NCBI RefSeq assembly: GCF_030012985.1 | Contig: NZ_CP120233.1 | Coordinates: 4,211,001-4,275,000, forward strand | Length of the DNA stretch: 64,000 nucleotides | Source of the DNA: Microbulbifer sp. VAAF005 | GTDB taxonomy: Bacteria > Pseudomonadota > Gammaproteobacteria > Pseudomonadales > Cellvibrionaceae | Direction: 5' to 3' | In this document: positions 36,119 through 45,182 of the stretch, one piece after another | Position numbering within the stretch: position 1 is the stretch's first letter | Layout of the letters: every line of letters begins with the position of its first letter | Translations under genes and position numbers: made by a program | The notes under the pieces: model-generated | Told to the model about the DNA's origin: nothing | Database searches by the model: none | What the model saw: only the letters and a program-made list of their open reading frames with translations

Positions 36119-37834
36119 ATGACCCCAGAAGAAAAGTACGAGAAGGTGAAAGACCTGCAACCCTTGGAGATTCTTTACCGGAGGGAGGCTCAGCAGGCTG
36201 AAACCGTTTTTCTTCGCCAAATGCAGCAGCGCCAATGGAGAGATTATACTTGGGGTGAGGTAATGGATCGGGCTCGGAGGATCGCTGGCTATTTACGCAG
36301 CAAGTACGAGCCCGGTGATCGCATCGCTATTCACGGTAAGAACTGTGCGGACTGGATCATTGTGGACGTGGGTATCATGTTGGCGGGAATGATCAGCGTG
36401 CCACTTTACCCGGGCCAATCTGTCTCCTCGATGACCTATGTATTACAGCACTCAGAATCGAAGATGCTTTTTTGTGGTGCCACTGACAATAATGCTGCTC
36501 TGCAGGAAGTCGCTGATATGCTGCCTTCCGTCGCTATCCAGCGCTGTGAAATCCGTTGTGATCAGGACCTGGAAACCTTAATCAAAGATAGTGAGCGCTA
36601 TGAGGAAAAACCAGTATTCGGTCTGGATGATATTTTCACGATCATGTATACCTCTGGAACTACCGGCAATCCAAAAGGCGTTATGCATAGCTGGTCTTCA
36701 GTGGTCTTTGTCTCTCCGAATATGATCCGCGGTTATGGAATGGATGAGAATGATCGCGTTCTTTCCTATTTGCCTCTAGCCCATGCCGCAGAGCGAATAC
36801 TGGTTGAATTCCATTGCTTATATTCGGGTACACCAATTCACTTCCCAGAATCCCTGGATACTTTCCTTGAGGATTTAAAGCGCACGCGTCCAACTATGTT
36901 CTTCTCGGTTCCCCGGCTCTGGACCAAATTTAAAGAGGGGATTGACGAGAAAATTCCGCCGTCACTGCAAGAGGTGTTACTGCGCATTCCGGGAATTAAT
37001 ACCTGGCTGAGAAAGAAAGTTCGCAATGGCTTAGGGCTGGATGATGCCGAAATATTGGTTAGTGGTGCATCCCCTATTTCCATTGAATTGCTTCGTTGGT
37101 ACCACCGCATGGGGATGAAGGTAGCGGATGGTTATGGAATGACTGAGAACTTTATTTATGGTTGTTTTGCACCGCCGGGAGAGGACCCGGTACCGGGAAC
37201 GGTTGGTAAACCTTATCATGGATGTGAAGTCAAAATTTCTGAAGATGGGGAGATACTTTTCAAGAGTGACTCCTTGATGAAGGGGTACTATCTAGAGCCT
37301 GAAAAAACAGCGGAGGTAATAAGGGATGGTTATTACCACACAGGCGATTCAGGTTTTATTGATGCAGATGGCCTAGTTCATATTACCGGTCGAATTTCAG
37401 AGACCTTTAAAACCAGTAAAGGAAAATTTATTCAGCCCAGTCGTCTCGAAGGTTATTTTGGTAATGAAACATCATTGGCTCAGCTGTGTGTACTTGGGCA
37501 TGGCATGGATCAGCCTGTGATGTTGGTGACTATTTCTGAGTCTGCTGAAAAATTAGCGCGTGAGGAGGTAAACGAGCATTTACAGAAGCTGCTTGCCTCC
37601 GTGAATGATAAATTGCCGCAACATGAGAGAATTAAGACCATCTTTATTACCAAGGAAGAATGGACACCCCTCAATGAGTTCTTGACGCCGACATTGAAAA
37701 TTAAGCGAAAGGTGCTTGAGGCTCATTATCAGCCCTTATTTAAACAGCATGTGGATACCTTAGGGGTGGTGTGGGAGCCTCGTACTTCAGTTGGAGTGGA
37801 TTCAAAAGAGGCTTCACTTGAGCCTGTAAGTTAA
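36119..37834 (+). CDS. AMP-binding acyl-CoA synthetase-like protein
   Basis: A 571-residue adenylate-forming enzyme of the long-chain acyl-CoA synthetase group. It activates a carboxylate, probably a fatty acid, as acyl-AMP and then usually as a CoA thioester. Motifs in order: the P-loop YTSGTTGNPKGVMHS near residue 180, a linker YLPLAHAAERI, DGYGMTENF (A5), YHTGDSGFID (A7), GRISETFKTSKGKFI (A8, with the hinge), and the catalytic Lys in LTPTLKIKRKV at the C-terminus. No signal or membrane anchor is seen. It is monocistronic, with a strong terminator after it. The acyl substrate is unknown. Confidence 0.9.
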   Translation: MTPEEKYEKVKDLQPLEILYRREAQQAETVFLRQMQQRQWRDYTWGEVMDRARRIAGYLRSKYEPGDRIAIHGKNCADWIIVDVGIMLAGMISVPLYPGQSVSSMTYVLQHSESKMLFCGATDNNAALQEVADMLPSVAIQRCEIRCDQDLETLIKDSERYEEKPVFGLDDIFTIMYTSGTTGNPKGVMHSWSSVVFVSPNMIRGYGMDENDRVLSYLPLAHAAERILVEFHCLYSGTPIHFPESLDTFLEDLKRTRPTMFFSVPRLWTKFKEGIDEKIPPSLQEVLLRIPGINTWLRKKVRNGLGLDDAEILVSGASPISIELLRWYHRMGMKVADGYGMTENFIYGCFAPPGEDPVPGTVGKPYHGCEVKISEDGEILFKSDSLMKGYYLEPEKTAEVIRDGYYHTGDSGFIDADGLVHITGRISETFKTSKGKFIQPSRLEGYFGNETSLAQLCVLGHGMDQPVMLVTISESAEKLAREEVNEHLQKLLASVNDKLPQHERIKTIFITKEEWTPLNEFLTPTLKIKRKVLEAHYQPLFKQHVDTLGVVWEPRTSVGVDSKEASLEPVS

Positions 37835-37850
37835 TAAATCGAGTAGAAAT

Positions 37851-37883
37851 AAAAAGCCCGGCGAGTTTTAAACCGGGCTTTTT
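37851..37883 (+). terminator. Rho-independent terminator after the AMP-binding gene
   Basis: AAAAAGCCCGG and CCGGGCTTTTT form an 11-bp stem with an 11-base loop. Flanking A and T tracts allow it to act for the convergent DUF1540 gene also. Confidence 0.93.
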
Positions 37884-37904
37884 ATTGAATTATTAATAGT
37901 CTAA

Positions 37905-38195
37905 TTAATGGGTGTAGCTCTGGCAGTGTTGGGAATTTCCTCTCAATCCAATTTGAATACTTTCTGCTGAGCACTCGAAGTCATCATTAAATTTGCAATC
38001 TTCCATTTTGCAGGCGCCGACACCGGCGGTGCGAGAGCTGCTTGTGTGGCGAGAATTTGTGAAGAAAGTGTCACAGTCGGGATCTGCGCCATCACCAATG
38101 GTAATTGCTCTGGCGTGGCAGGCATCATTGGCATTATAAGCGCATTGGCTGGCAGCACATTGACTGACTTCTGGCATATCTGTTGCGATAATCAT
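37905..38195 (-). CDS. Tandem DUF1540 Cys-rich protein
   Basis: A 96-residue cytoplasmic-type protein with two copies of the DUF1540 motif. The first, about residues 11-46, has CAASQCAYNANDACHA followed by a final Cys in DPDCDTF; the second, about 62-94, has CKMEDCKFNDDFECSA followed by QHCQSY. Each repeat holds four Cys in the spacing C-x4-C-x7-C-x(n)-C, suggesting one metal site per repeat. Function is unknown. It is read toward the AMP-ligase terminator and has a GAGAGGA ribosome site. Confidence 0.85.
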   Translation of the reverse strand: MIIATDMPEVSQCAASQCAYNANDACHARAITIGDGADPDCDTFFTNSRHTSSSRTAGVGACKMEDCKFNDDFECSAESIQIGLRGNSQHCQSYTH

Positions 38196-38354
38196 GGCAG
38201 TCCTCTCCTTAATAGTAAGTTGGAGACTAGCTCAGCATACTTACATGTCAATGGAAAGCCATATGATCTGTAGGGAATTTTTACTTTCAGTATTTAGCTA
38301 CAATATTTGTTGCTAAATGTTTTTTAGAATCTGATTTATATTGCAGAAAGTTAT

Positions 38355-38876
38355 TTAGTTTGACGCTTCTTTTTGCCAGGTCATTAATAATAATTCTTTA
38401 GTCTCACCCGGTAAGACAACATTTGACTCGCAGTTCAAACCAAGCTTTTCTAGTAGTCGAATAGATGGTGTATTTTCTGGCTGTGTAATAGCAAGGATTC
38501 GCTGAAGTCCCAACTTCTTCTTGGCATATGCCATTACGGCTTGCGCGGACTCTAGAGCAAAGCCCCGACCACGGTAATCGGGCAAAAAGGCAAAGCCGAT
38601 ATCCACTCCATCGAGTCCTTCCCGTTTAACCAATCCGCAGATACCTATTGCTGTGCCATCTTTCAAAGATACTTTGTACATACCAAAGCCGTGCTCGCGA
38701 TACATGGCGATAGGGCCGTTTAGAATATAGTGACGAGCTTCAACCTCAGTGCGAACTCCGCGATCGCCAATATTCTGCAAGAAGTCAGAGTCGTTAAGTA
38801 ATGCCAGCATTAACATAGTATCTCGATCTTCATTTAACTCTTGAATAACCAAGCTGGAAGTTTCCAATTTGAGCAT
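38355..38876 (-). CDS. GNAT family N-acetyltransferase (RimJ/RimL-like)
   Basis: A 173-residue acetyltransferase-fold protein. LETSSLVIQELNEDRDTML at the N-terminus and LKDGTAIGICGLVKREG, the acetyl-CoA loop FLPDYRGRGFALESAQAVMAYA, and ILAITQPENTPSIRLLEKLGL are typical of RimJ/RimL-type enzymes that acetylate protein N-termini or small amines. The substrate is unknown. The gene stands alone between the DUF1540 and esterase genes. Confidence 0.88.
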   Translation of the reverse strand: MLKLETSSLVIQELNEDRDTMLMLALLNDSDFLQNIGDRGVRTEVEARHYILNGPIAMYREHGFGMYKVSLKDGTAIGICGLVKREGLDGVDIGFAFLPDYRGRGFALESAQAVMAYAKKKLGLQRILAITQPENTPSIRLLEKLGLNCESNVVLPGETKELLLMTWQKEASN

Positions 38877-38958
38877 TTGATGATCTCTATTTCTGTTGGA
38901 TTAAATTGGGTGGGGCCGAGGTGCGTCAATTACTGGAGGTGAGAAGTAGGGAGGGGGA

Positions 38959-38980
38959 TGTGCCCCCGGTTGGGGGCACA
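38959..38980 (-). terminator. GC-rich hairpin after the esterase gene
   Basis: TGTGCCCCC and GGGGGCACA form a perfect 9-bp stem with a four-base loop, 8 bases beyond the esterase stop. There is no U-tract, so termination may depend on other factors. Confidence 0.6.
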
Positions 38981-38988
38981 GTTACCAC

Positions 38989-41373
38989 TTAGAAGCGGTA
39001 GGTCAAATTAACGGATGCAGATTCAGTTGTTGGACGGGAAGCAACAGTTGCACTTACGGCAATAGTGTCAGCTGCTTGCCAGCGAATACCAGCAATCATA
39101 CCCATACCGCCGTTGAAGATACCTTCGTCAACGCTGGCGTAGCTTGGCATCGCATTCATGTTGCCTTCCATGGATTTAACGCCCACTTCGATAGTGTCTT
39201 CTTCGGTACCATTGGAATCTTCGTACCAAATTTCTGCGTAGGCATTGATGTTATCCCAGCTCTTATTGGTGAAAGCACCAAAACGCATATTTCTCAAGCG
39301 GCGATCCTGATCGCCATAGTTCATACCCAGGGGATCGAGCTCGTTGCCACTCAGGTCGGTGTAGGTGAACCCTTCAATAGCATCTTCGGTATAGCCATCT
39401 ACATCAGTGGTCACTCTGGTGAAGCTCACAAAGGGCCCAAACTGGAAGCTTTCGCTGCTGAGCAGGTTGGCACCCGCGGTAATGCCCAGAGATAGGTTTT
39501 CACCAGAGGTGCTACCGGTCAAGTCACCATTGTAAGTATTACCCAAGGAGATAGAGCGGCTAACCTCGTCATAGTCCACATCAGTCAAGGTCGCATTGGT
39601 TTCGACAAAGAAGATGTCGTAGTGCATGCGACCGAATACGCTGTAGTTGGTAGAAGTCGATTCGATAGCCAGTTGTGAGTTGTCCACATCAATATTGGAG
39701 CGACTCACGGCAAAACCGATCTCAGCGTTATCGCGCAAAGCAAAGGTCATACCGAGGACATTCGAATAACCATCACCTCTGACATTGGCGGTGTAGTCAG
39801 TGTCGTAGTCAATGTTGCCGAGGGAGCTACCAGCGAAAACGCCAGTCTGAGCAGAGCGATAACGAACACTCGCCAGACTCTCGTCCAGGCTATTGGTGTG
39901 GCTACGACCAGCTTGTATAGCGATATCCGGCAGTTGGCCGGCAACCTGGGCTGCATTTACGATAGCGGTGTAGTAGTCGGCAAGAACTTCCTGGCCAACT
40001 TGAGTTGGGTGCACGCTGTCATTGAAAATCAGCTGGTCCGCATCGGGGTCGGAGCCATCAATGCCGTATACTGGGTGCTCGATGCAGTCGTTGCCGCTGT
40101 CATCGTAGCAGTATTGGCTTTGATCAACATCGCCGGCCAAGCCCAGTTGTTCCGCATTATTCAGTGCGACTTTCAGTAAGCCCGCCTGGTCTACCATCAG
40201 CACGCCATCAATATCCTTGGCCTTGCTCAATAGATCAGAGTTAAAGCTTTCAGAAGCTGCGCTGGCTTCCAGTAAAATGCTGTCGATAGCTGCAGTTAAC
40301 TCGGCAGTGGCTTCATCTTCAGTCATCAATCCAGCTGCAACAGCAGCTTCTAGTGTCGCTGCATCATCGCTGGAGTAAACCGCTTCATAAGCGGCAGCAT
40401 AAACCCCTGGGGTTTTGCTGATATCCGGTACATTGGAAACCAAAATATAGTTGGCGCCAGCGTCAGATAGGGCTCCAGCTGCACTCGCCAGCATGGTAGA
40501 TGCGAGGGAGAGATCTTCAGTTACTTCGTCGATAGTAGATGTGCCAGCGACGACATTGGCAAAGCCATTAAGCAGGTCATTACCGCCGCCATTTACCCAG
40601 TAGAGCGCATTGTGATCGGTGCTTCCCAGGGTGCTTTCCAGGTAGCCCAGGCCCAGAGGGTGCGGGTTACCGGTTGTGCCTGAGTCGGCGATGATAGTTG
40701 CAGGAGCTGCATCGATCTGAGCCTGAACGGCCTCCGCCTGGGCAGTGTAATAAGCGGCAGTGTCACTATCGCCGGCAGCTTCATATTGTTCAGCAGCTGC
40801 GGTTAACTCTGCAACAATAGAAGGCCCTTGAAGTATCAGTGCCAGCTGGGTCAGGTCCGCGTACATTTCTGTATCGGTTTCGCGGGTTGGATCTGGGAGT
40901 AGCGCGCTGGCAAAGTTATGAATGCTGGAGTCATAAGTCAGGCCGTTGGCACTCAGGTACTCATAGTAATTTTCAGTACCAATTACATTCAGTAGGACAT
41001 CTGCTGCTCTGTGGCCGCCAACGGCCCAGCCGTTACCAGAGTTGGAGAAAGCTTCCAATACTTGTACTTCAGCTTCCGCCAGCAGTTCTTCTGTTGTCAT
41101 GCTGGTATCGGTCAGATCGATATTGGGCAGGCAAAGAGTTAAATCTGCACAGGAGGGAGTTACTTCACCCAGACCTAAGTTCTGCGACAAGATGCTGATT
41201 GCAACTTCACGGTCGTCGCCGCCATTAGTGAATACATCGTAGTTGCCGACATCGGTCAGGCTGTCACCAAAGGCGATAACCTGGGAAAAGGCTGTGTCTT
41301 CGGCAAAAGCCGCAGAGCTTGTCATTGTTGCGAGTGCAATGGCCGCTGCGAGGCTACGCTTGGCGTTATGCAT
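38989..41373 (-). CDS. EstA-type autotransporter GDSL esterase
   Basis: A 794-residue type V secreted lipase/esterase. A signal peptide (cut near residue 24) is followed by the SGNH/GDSL passenger: block I IAFGDSLTDVGNYD with Ser38, NGGGNDLL (block III Asn), and the Asp-His pair in NDSVHPTQVGQEVLADY. The last ~280 residues form a beta-barrel autotransporter domain ending in a terminal Phe (NLTYRF). Known EstA proteins are near 650 residues; the excess here lies in Ala/Glu-rich, probably helical, insertions around residues 80-110, 165-220 and 325-380. It should be displayed on the cell surface and hydrolyse lipids or esters. Confidence 0.93.
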   Translation of the reverse strand: MHNAKRSLAAAIALATMTSSAAFAEDTAFSQVIAFGDSLTDVGNYDVFTNGGDDREVAISILSQNLGLGEVTPSCADLTLCLPNIDLTDTSMTTEELLAEAEVQVLEAFSNSGNGWAVGGHRAADVLLNVIGTENYYEYLSANGLTYDSSIHNFASALLPDPTRETDTEMYADLTQLALILQGPSIVAELTAAAEQYEAAGDSDTAAYYTAQAEAVQAQIDAAPATIIADSGTTGNPHPLGLGYLESTLGSTDHNALYWVNGGGNDLLNGFANVVAGTSTIDEVTEDLSLASTMLASAAGALSDAGANYILVSNVPDISKTPGVYAAAYEAVYSSDDAATLEAAVAAGLMTEDEATAELTAAIDSILLEASAASESFNSDLLSKAKDIDGVLMVDQAGLLKVALNNAEQLGLAGDVDQSQYCYDDSGNDCIEHPVYGIDGSDPDADQLIFNDSVHPTQVGQEVLADYYTAIVNAAQVAGQLPDIAIQAGRSHTNSLDESLASVRYRSAQTGVFAGSSLGNIDYDTDYTANVRGDGYSNVLGMTFALRDNAEIGFAVSRSNIDVDNSQLAIESTSTNYSVFGRMHYDIFFVETNATLTDVDYDEVSRSISLGNTYNGDLTGSTSGENLSLGITAGANLLSSESFQFGPFVSFTRVTTDVDGYTEDAIEGFTYTDLSGNELDPLGMNYGDQDRRLRNMRFGAFTNKSWDNINAYAEIWYEDSNGTEEDTIEVGVKSMEGNMNAMPSYASVDEGIFNGGMGMIAGIRWQAADTIAVSATVASRPTTESASVNLTYRF

Positions 41374-41800
41374 GGTTTTCTCCTTGTCGCGGTAATCTCA
41401 CACCCGCTGAGACATCGGGAGCAGTCCAGAGGAAACTACAGGGCGAGAGTCTTTATTGTTCTTTGCTCCAATACTTCAAAGGAGCTAGGCAATGTTAGCG
41501 GATTTGACTGAAACTTTGAAACAAGTCACAAGTAATTTCGCATGTTTTAGCCGGCCTTTACGGACGTTTTAATAGCTTTTATTCGGCTGGCGCAATATTA
41601 CTTAATACAGGTTTCCTGGTAAATGAGGTTTACCCCTTGATACTCTCACTTTATAGAAAGTATTTTTTTGTAAATTGATTTCTGTCAATGGCGAATTGTA
41701 TCTGTGTAGCGGGGCTGGTTAATAGCTGCACTATTTGGGCAAAATTGTCATTGGTTTTTGCATTTTTAGTAAAATGAAGTAGCTCGGGTTTTGGATATTT
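41374..41800. other. Divergent promoter region between esterase and arfB
   Basis: AT-rich, 427 bases, with no supported gene. It must hold the promoters of both flanking genes. An imperfect repeat pair (AGCCGGCC near 41549 and TCGGCTGG near 41583) is visible; no confident -10/-35 pair was found. Confidence 0.5.
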
Positions 41801-42220
41801 ATGGTTTTTAAAAAAAGTGGGGTATCAATTTCTCAAGATGAGATTGAGCTGAGTGCGATACGTGCTCAAGGCGCCGGTGGCCAGAATGTAAATAAAGTTT
41901 CCAGTGCAATTCATCTGCGCTTTGACATTAAGGCTTCTTCCCTTCCGCAGTTGATTAAGGAAGGCCTTTTAAAGCTAAAAGACCGTAGGATTTCCTCTGA
42001 TGGAGTGGTGGTCATCAAGGCGCAGAGGTTTCGCACTCAGGAAAAAAACCGTGCTGATGCCTTGGAGCGGTTGCAGGAGTTGGTGGATAAAGCCGCATTT
42101 AAGCCTAAGTTTCGCGTGGCGACCAATCCTAGTCGTGGCGCCAAAGAGCGTCGTCTACAAGCAAAAAACCACCGCTCCCAGGTAAAATCAATGAGAGGCA
42201 GGGTAAAAGACCAGCATTGA
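41801..42220 (+). CDS. arfB: Alternative ribosome-rescue factor ArfB (peptidyl-tRNA hydrolase)
   Basis: ArfB (YaeJ) frees ribosomes stalled without a stop codon by hydrolysing peptidyl-tRNA. The 139-residue protein has the release-factor GGQ motif in RAQGAGGQNVNKVSSAIHLRF, and a Lys/Arg-rich C-terminal tail (ERRLQAKNHRSQVKSMRGR) that enters the empty mRNA channel. It lacks the codon-recognition domains of RF1/RF2, as expected. The length matches the family. It is monocistronic. Confidence 0.95.
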   Translation: MVFKKSGVSISQDEIELSAIRAQGAGGQNVNKVSSAIHLRFDIKASSLPQLIKEGLLKLKDRRISSDGVVVIKAQRFRTQEKNRADALERLQELVDKAAFKPKFRVATNPSRGAKERRLQAKNHRSQVKSMRGRVKDQH

Positions 42221-42484
42221 TCAGAGGTTTTCTTTGAGGGGGAGAGCTATTTTTTGATTATTTGGTTCTTTGGTACAATTTTTTGACCGACCACCAAAGG
42301 CCAACAAATTTTGTTTCATCCTGCCATTTGTGAAAATAATTTATTTTCTGTATTTTGTGCCAGCCGGTATCATTAGGTTCTTGAAGCAATTGTGGCTGGT
42401 TGGTGGTAGCTGGCAGGGGTAAATGGAAGTGGGATGAATCTCTGCAGATTTAAATGTCCACAGAGATTTATGGTTGAGGAACTT

Positions 42485-43108
42485 TTAGTAAGGAGAGTGG
42501 GCTAGAACTTTCTGATATGTCGCTTCCCGTTGCATTAGCTCGAATTGCAAGTCTGTGATTTCCATACCCAGCTCTGAATGCTTAACCTTTAAGCGAGTAA
42601 TATCGGCAAGAAGTGTCACCCGTTCAGAGTTGTCGATCGTCTCATCCATCAATAGCGAACCAATTTCTGTCATGTCATCAAGAATGTGCTCTCTTTGCAA
42701 TTCCAGGTCATGAATTGTAGACACAAGTTCCTCGACGGCTGCTTTGGCAAGAAAAATATCCTGGCCGGAGTTGTACCCCTTCAGGAATAACCCCTCGAGA
42801 TCTGCAGGGCAAACACCGTTGTAGTTGTTGCCAGAGCGCCCCTGGTCGAACCCGCGCAGTTCGGTACAAAAAAGCTCAAGCCCTTCACCCCGCCCATTGC
42901 GGTATGCCTCTGTTTTGACTGATATTCCATACTTTGCACAAGACTCGCGGCGCGCTCCTAAGTAAGAAAGGTCCCGGCCAGCTGCACCATCTTCATATCC
43001 GATTGCCTGCCAGTCCGCGACATAGCATTCGTCTTTACTCATTGTGGCACATCCTGAAATCAACGACGCAAAAAGAAAGCAGAGGGCAGTTGTAGAAGTC
43101 AATTTCAC
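42485..43108 (-). CDS. DUF2799 lipoprotein with coiled-coil C-terminus
   Basis: A 207-residue predicted lipoprotein: the signal ends in the lipobox LISGC (Cys near residue 20). DUF2799-like text follows: ADWQAIGYEDGAAGRDLSYLG, RNGRGEGLELFC, GFDQGRSGNNYNGVC and FLKGYNSGQDI. The last ~85 residues are heptad-rich (EELVSTIHDLELQREHILDD and beyond) and likely form a coiled coil. A position on the outer-membrane inner face is inferred. Function is unknown. Confidence 0.85.
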   Translation of the reverse strand: MKLTSTTALCFLFASLISGCATMSKDECYVADWQAIGYEDGAAGRDLSYLGARRESCAKYGISVKTEAYRNGRGEGLELFCTELRGFDQGRSGNNYNGVCPADLEGLFLKGYNSGQDIFLAKAAVEELVSTIHDLELQREHILDDMTEIGSLLMDETIDNSERVTLLADITRLKVKHSELGMEITDLQFELMQREATYQKVLAHSPY

Positions 43109-43281
43109 AGCGGTTTTCCATGTCGGTGATTTCGCTATAGCTTAATTCCCAAATCCTGTCTGGAAGCTGAAGATGTAGGATAGTGTGAAATCATTTCACT
43201 AAGTCTTTTCACTGGGGTGCTCTAGTAATTATCTATTGGCGACTAGTCTGATGGTGTCAGCTAGTCAGTAATTGAGAGTCC

Positions 43282-44709
43282 TTGTCGATGAGCGATTTTG
43301 TTGGGATGACAGCCCTTGAAATGTTGCGGGGATATAGAGCGAAATCATTTTCGCCAGTTGAGGTTGCCCAAGAATTGCTCAGCCAAATTGAACGTCTAAA
43401 TAGACATGTCAATGCTTTTTGCTTAATTGACTGCGAGACGAGTCTCGCCTACGCGCGTGAATCTGAGCGACGTTATATGTCCGGTGCCGCAAAAGGGATG
43501 CTCGACGGGGTGCCAGTAGCAATAAAGGATGTTTTCTATACACCCATGTGGCCGACAGTTTTTGGTTCCCAAACTATTGATCCAGAAACGACGCTAGGGT
43601 GTACGGCCCCTAGTATTGCAGCATTACAGCGCCACGGTTATACGCCAATAGGGAAAACCACGACACCGGAATTTGGGTGGAAAGCGGTTACAGATAATGC
43701 CATTGATGGTATCACGAGAAACCCTTGGGACAGGGATAAGACTTCAGGTGGCTCAAGTGGCGGGGCTGCTGTATCCGTATCATTGGGGCTGAGTCCCTTG
43801 GCGTTGGGAGCCGATGGTGGTGGATCTATCCGGATTCCAGCGAGCTTCTGTGGGGTTGTTGGATTTAAACCTAGTTTTGGGCAGATTCCCCATTGGCCTT
43901 TGGGAGCTTTCTCCTCTCTGGCGCAGGTGGGGCCCTTGGCTTCGACTGTGCAGGATTGTGCGCTGTTGATGAATGTCATCAGTGAACCGGATCATCGGGA
44001 TATCCGTGCAATACCTCGACGTGAAATAGATTTCCTTGCTGTCACTGGGGAGGGGGAGTTTGATGGTATAAAAGAGTTACGTATTGCCTATAGTCCCAGT
44101 CTTGGCTATGTCGAACCCGACCCTATAGTTGAGCGTAGAGTTTCTGACAGTGTAATGCTGTTCCAAGAAATGGGTGCCGACGTTGTAGAAGTTGCCCCCA
44201 GTATTAATGACTCAAGTGCAGTTTTTGGGTGCCTGTTTAGTGCGGGTATCGGGAGTACCCTGAGGGGGATGGATAGTGCAAGACGTCAGTTGGTGGAACC
44301 TCAGTTACTGGAGGTTGCAGAGCAAGCAGACAGAATATCCTTAACCGGTTACCTCGATGTATTGAAGCGGCGAGATAACTTTGTTGAGCGATTGCAGGAC
44401 TTTTTTCTGAGATATGATCTGTTGGTAACCCCGACTTTGCCTATCACAGCATTTGCTGCGGGTCTTAATATGCCGGATAAGGCCCCCGGTTCTCTTTGGT
44501 ATTCCTGGACACCATATACGTATCCCTTCAATTTATCCGGTCATCCCGCAATATCGCTGAATTGTGGTTTCTCATCCAGTGGCCTGCCTATTGGCTTGCA
44601 AATCGTCGGTAGGAAATATGTCGATGAGATGGTTTTATGTGCGGCCGCTGCATTGCAAAGTCGGCAAGGGTTAAAATTGGTGCTTCCCGATTGGGTGCAT
44701 TTTGTGTAA
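43282..44709 (+). CDS. Amidase signature family enzyme
   Basis: A 475-residue amidase with the Ser-cisSer-Lys triad: Lys in VAIKDVF (about residue 81), cis-Ser in TSGGSSGGAAVSVSLG, and the nucleophile Ser in DGGGSIRIPASFCGVVGFKPS. It hydrolyses an amide or ester of unknown identity. It is not GatA: no gatB or gatC neighbour exists and the C-terminal region differs from that family. No signal peptide is seen. A palindromic terminator lies 218 bases downstream. Confidence 0.9.
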   Translation: MSMSDFVGMTALEMLRGYRAKSFSPVEVAQELLSQIERLNRHVNAFCLIDCETSLAYARESERRYMSGAAKGMLDGVPVAIKDVFYTPMWPTVFGSQTIDPETTLGCTAPSIAALQRHGYTPIGKTTTPEFGWKAVTDNAIDGITRNPWDRDKTSGGSSGGAAVSVSLGLSPLALGADGGGSIRIPASFCGVVGFKPSFGQIPHWPLGAFSSLAQVGPLASTVQDCALLMNVISEPDHRDIRAIPRREIDFLAVTGEGEFDGIKELRIAYSPSLGYVEPDPIVERRVSDSVMLFQEMGADVVEVAPSINDSSAVFGCLFSAGIGSTLRGMDSARRQLVEPQLLEVAEQADRISLTGYLDVLKRRDNFVERLQDFFLRYDLLVTPTLPITAFAAGLNMPDKAPGSLWYSWTPYTYPFNLSGHPAISLNCGFSSSGLPIGLQIVGRKYVDEMVLCAAAALQSRQGLKLVLPDWVHFV

Positions 44710-44926
44710 GTCACTGCCTTGAAAATAATCTCGTAGATCCAATTAAAATAAAGGGCTAAAAAACTCTTTAGTTCAGAAATTACTCCTAGTTCCATTTGCT
44801 ATTAATAATCTTTTTATATTCTATGTTTTTTGTATATATGTGATCGACTTATAGTTTGTTGCGGCTCCTACGTTGAATGGTGCCAAATTGTTTTAGTATT
44901 TATTTGAATGTGCTAGCTTTTCCTTG

Positions 44927-44954
44927 CCGGGTTGATCAACCCGGTTTTGTTTGT
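44927..44954 (+). terminator. Palindromic rho-independent terminator
   Basis: CCGGGTTGATCAACCCGG, a perfect 18-base palindrome (7-bp stem, GATC loop), is followed by TTTTGTTTGT. It lies 218 bases after the amidase stop, so it ends either a long amidase 3' UTR or a short unannotated transcript. Confidence 0.8.
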
Positions 44955-45059
44955 TCTCTCTGCGCTTTTCAAAATTTGAATAATAAAAATATTTTTGGAT
45001 TGTCTGTGGTTGTGTGTTGGTGAGGCGTGTCGTTCCATTCTCGATATTTTTTATATTAT

Positions 45060-45080
45060 TTGAATATTATTGATATTCAA
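45060..45080. promoter_or_regulatory. Inverted repeat upstream of the aminopeptidase gene
   Basis: TTGAATAT and ATATTCAA are perfect 8-bp arms separated by five bases, 102 bases before the aminopeptidase start. Location and symmetry suit a dimeric regulator site; the regulator is unknown. Confidence 0.4.
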
Positions 45081-45182
45081 GACTGTTGTTTTGTGCAGGC
45101 TTCTTGCATGTGTATTTATTGCCTGCCTGTGTTTTTGAGATATTTGGAATTCGCAGAGGGCTAACTCAATGTGGAGAAGATA

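Larger units (their letters stand above)
44710..45182. other. Intergenic region with terminator and palindrome
   Basis: AT-rich, no supported gene. It contains the terminator at 44927-44954 and the palindrome at 45060-45080, listed separately. The second half must hold the promoter of the aminopeptidase gene. Confidence 0.6.

Noticed and set aside
43282..44709. Amidase as GatA of the tRNA amidotransferase
   Set aside because: There are no gatB or gatC neighbours and the C-terminal region does not match GatA; a general amidase is the safer call.
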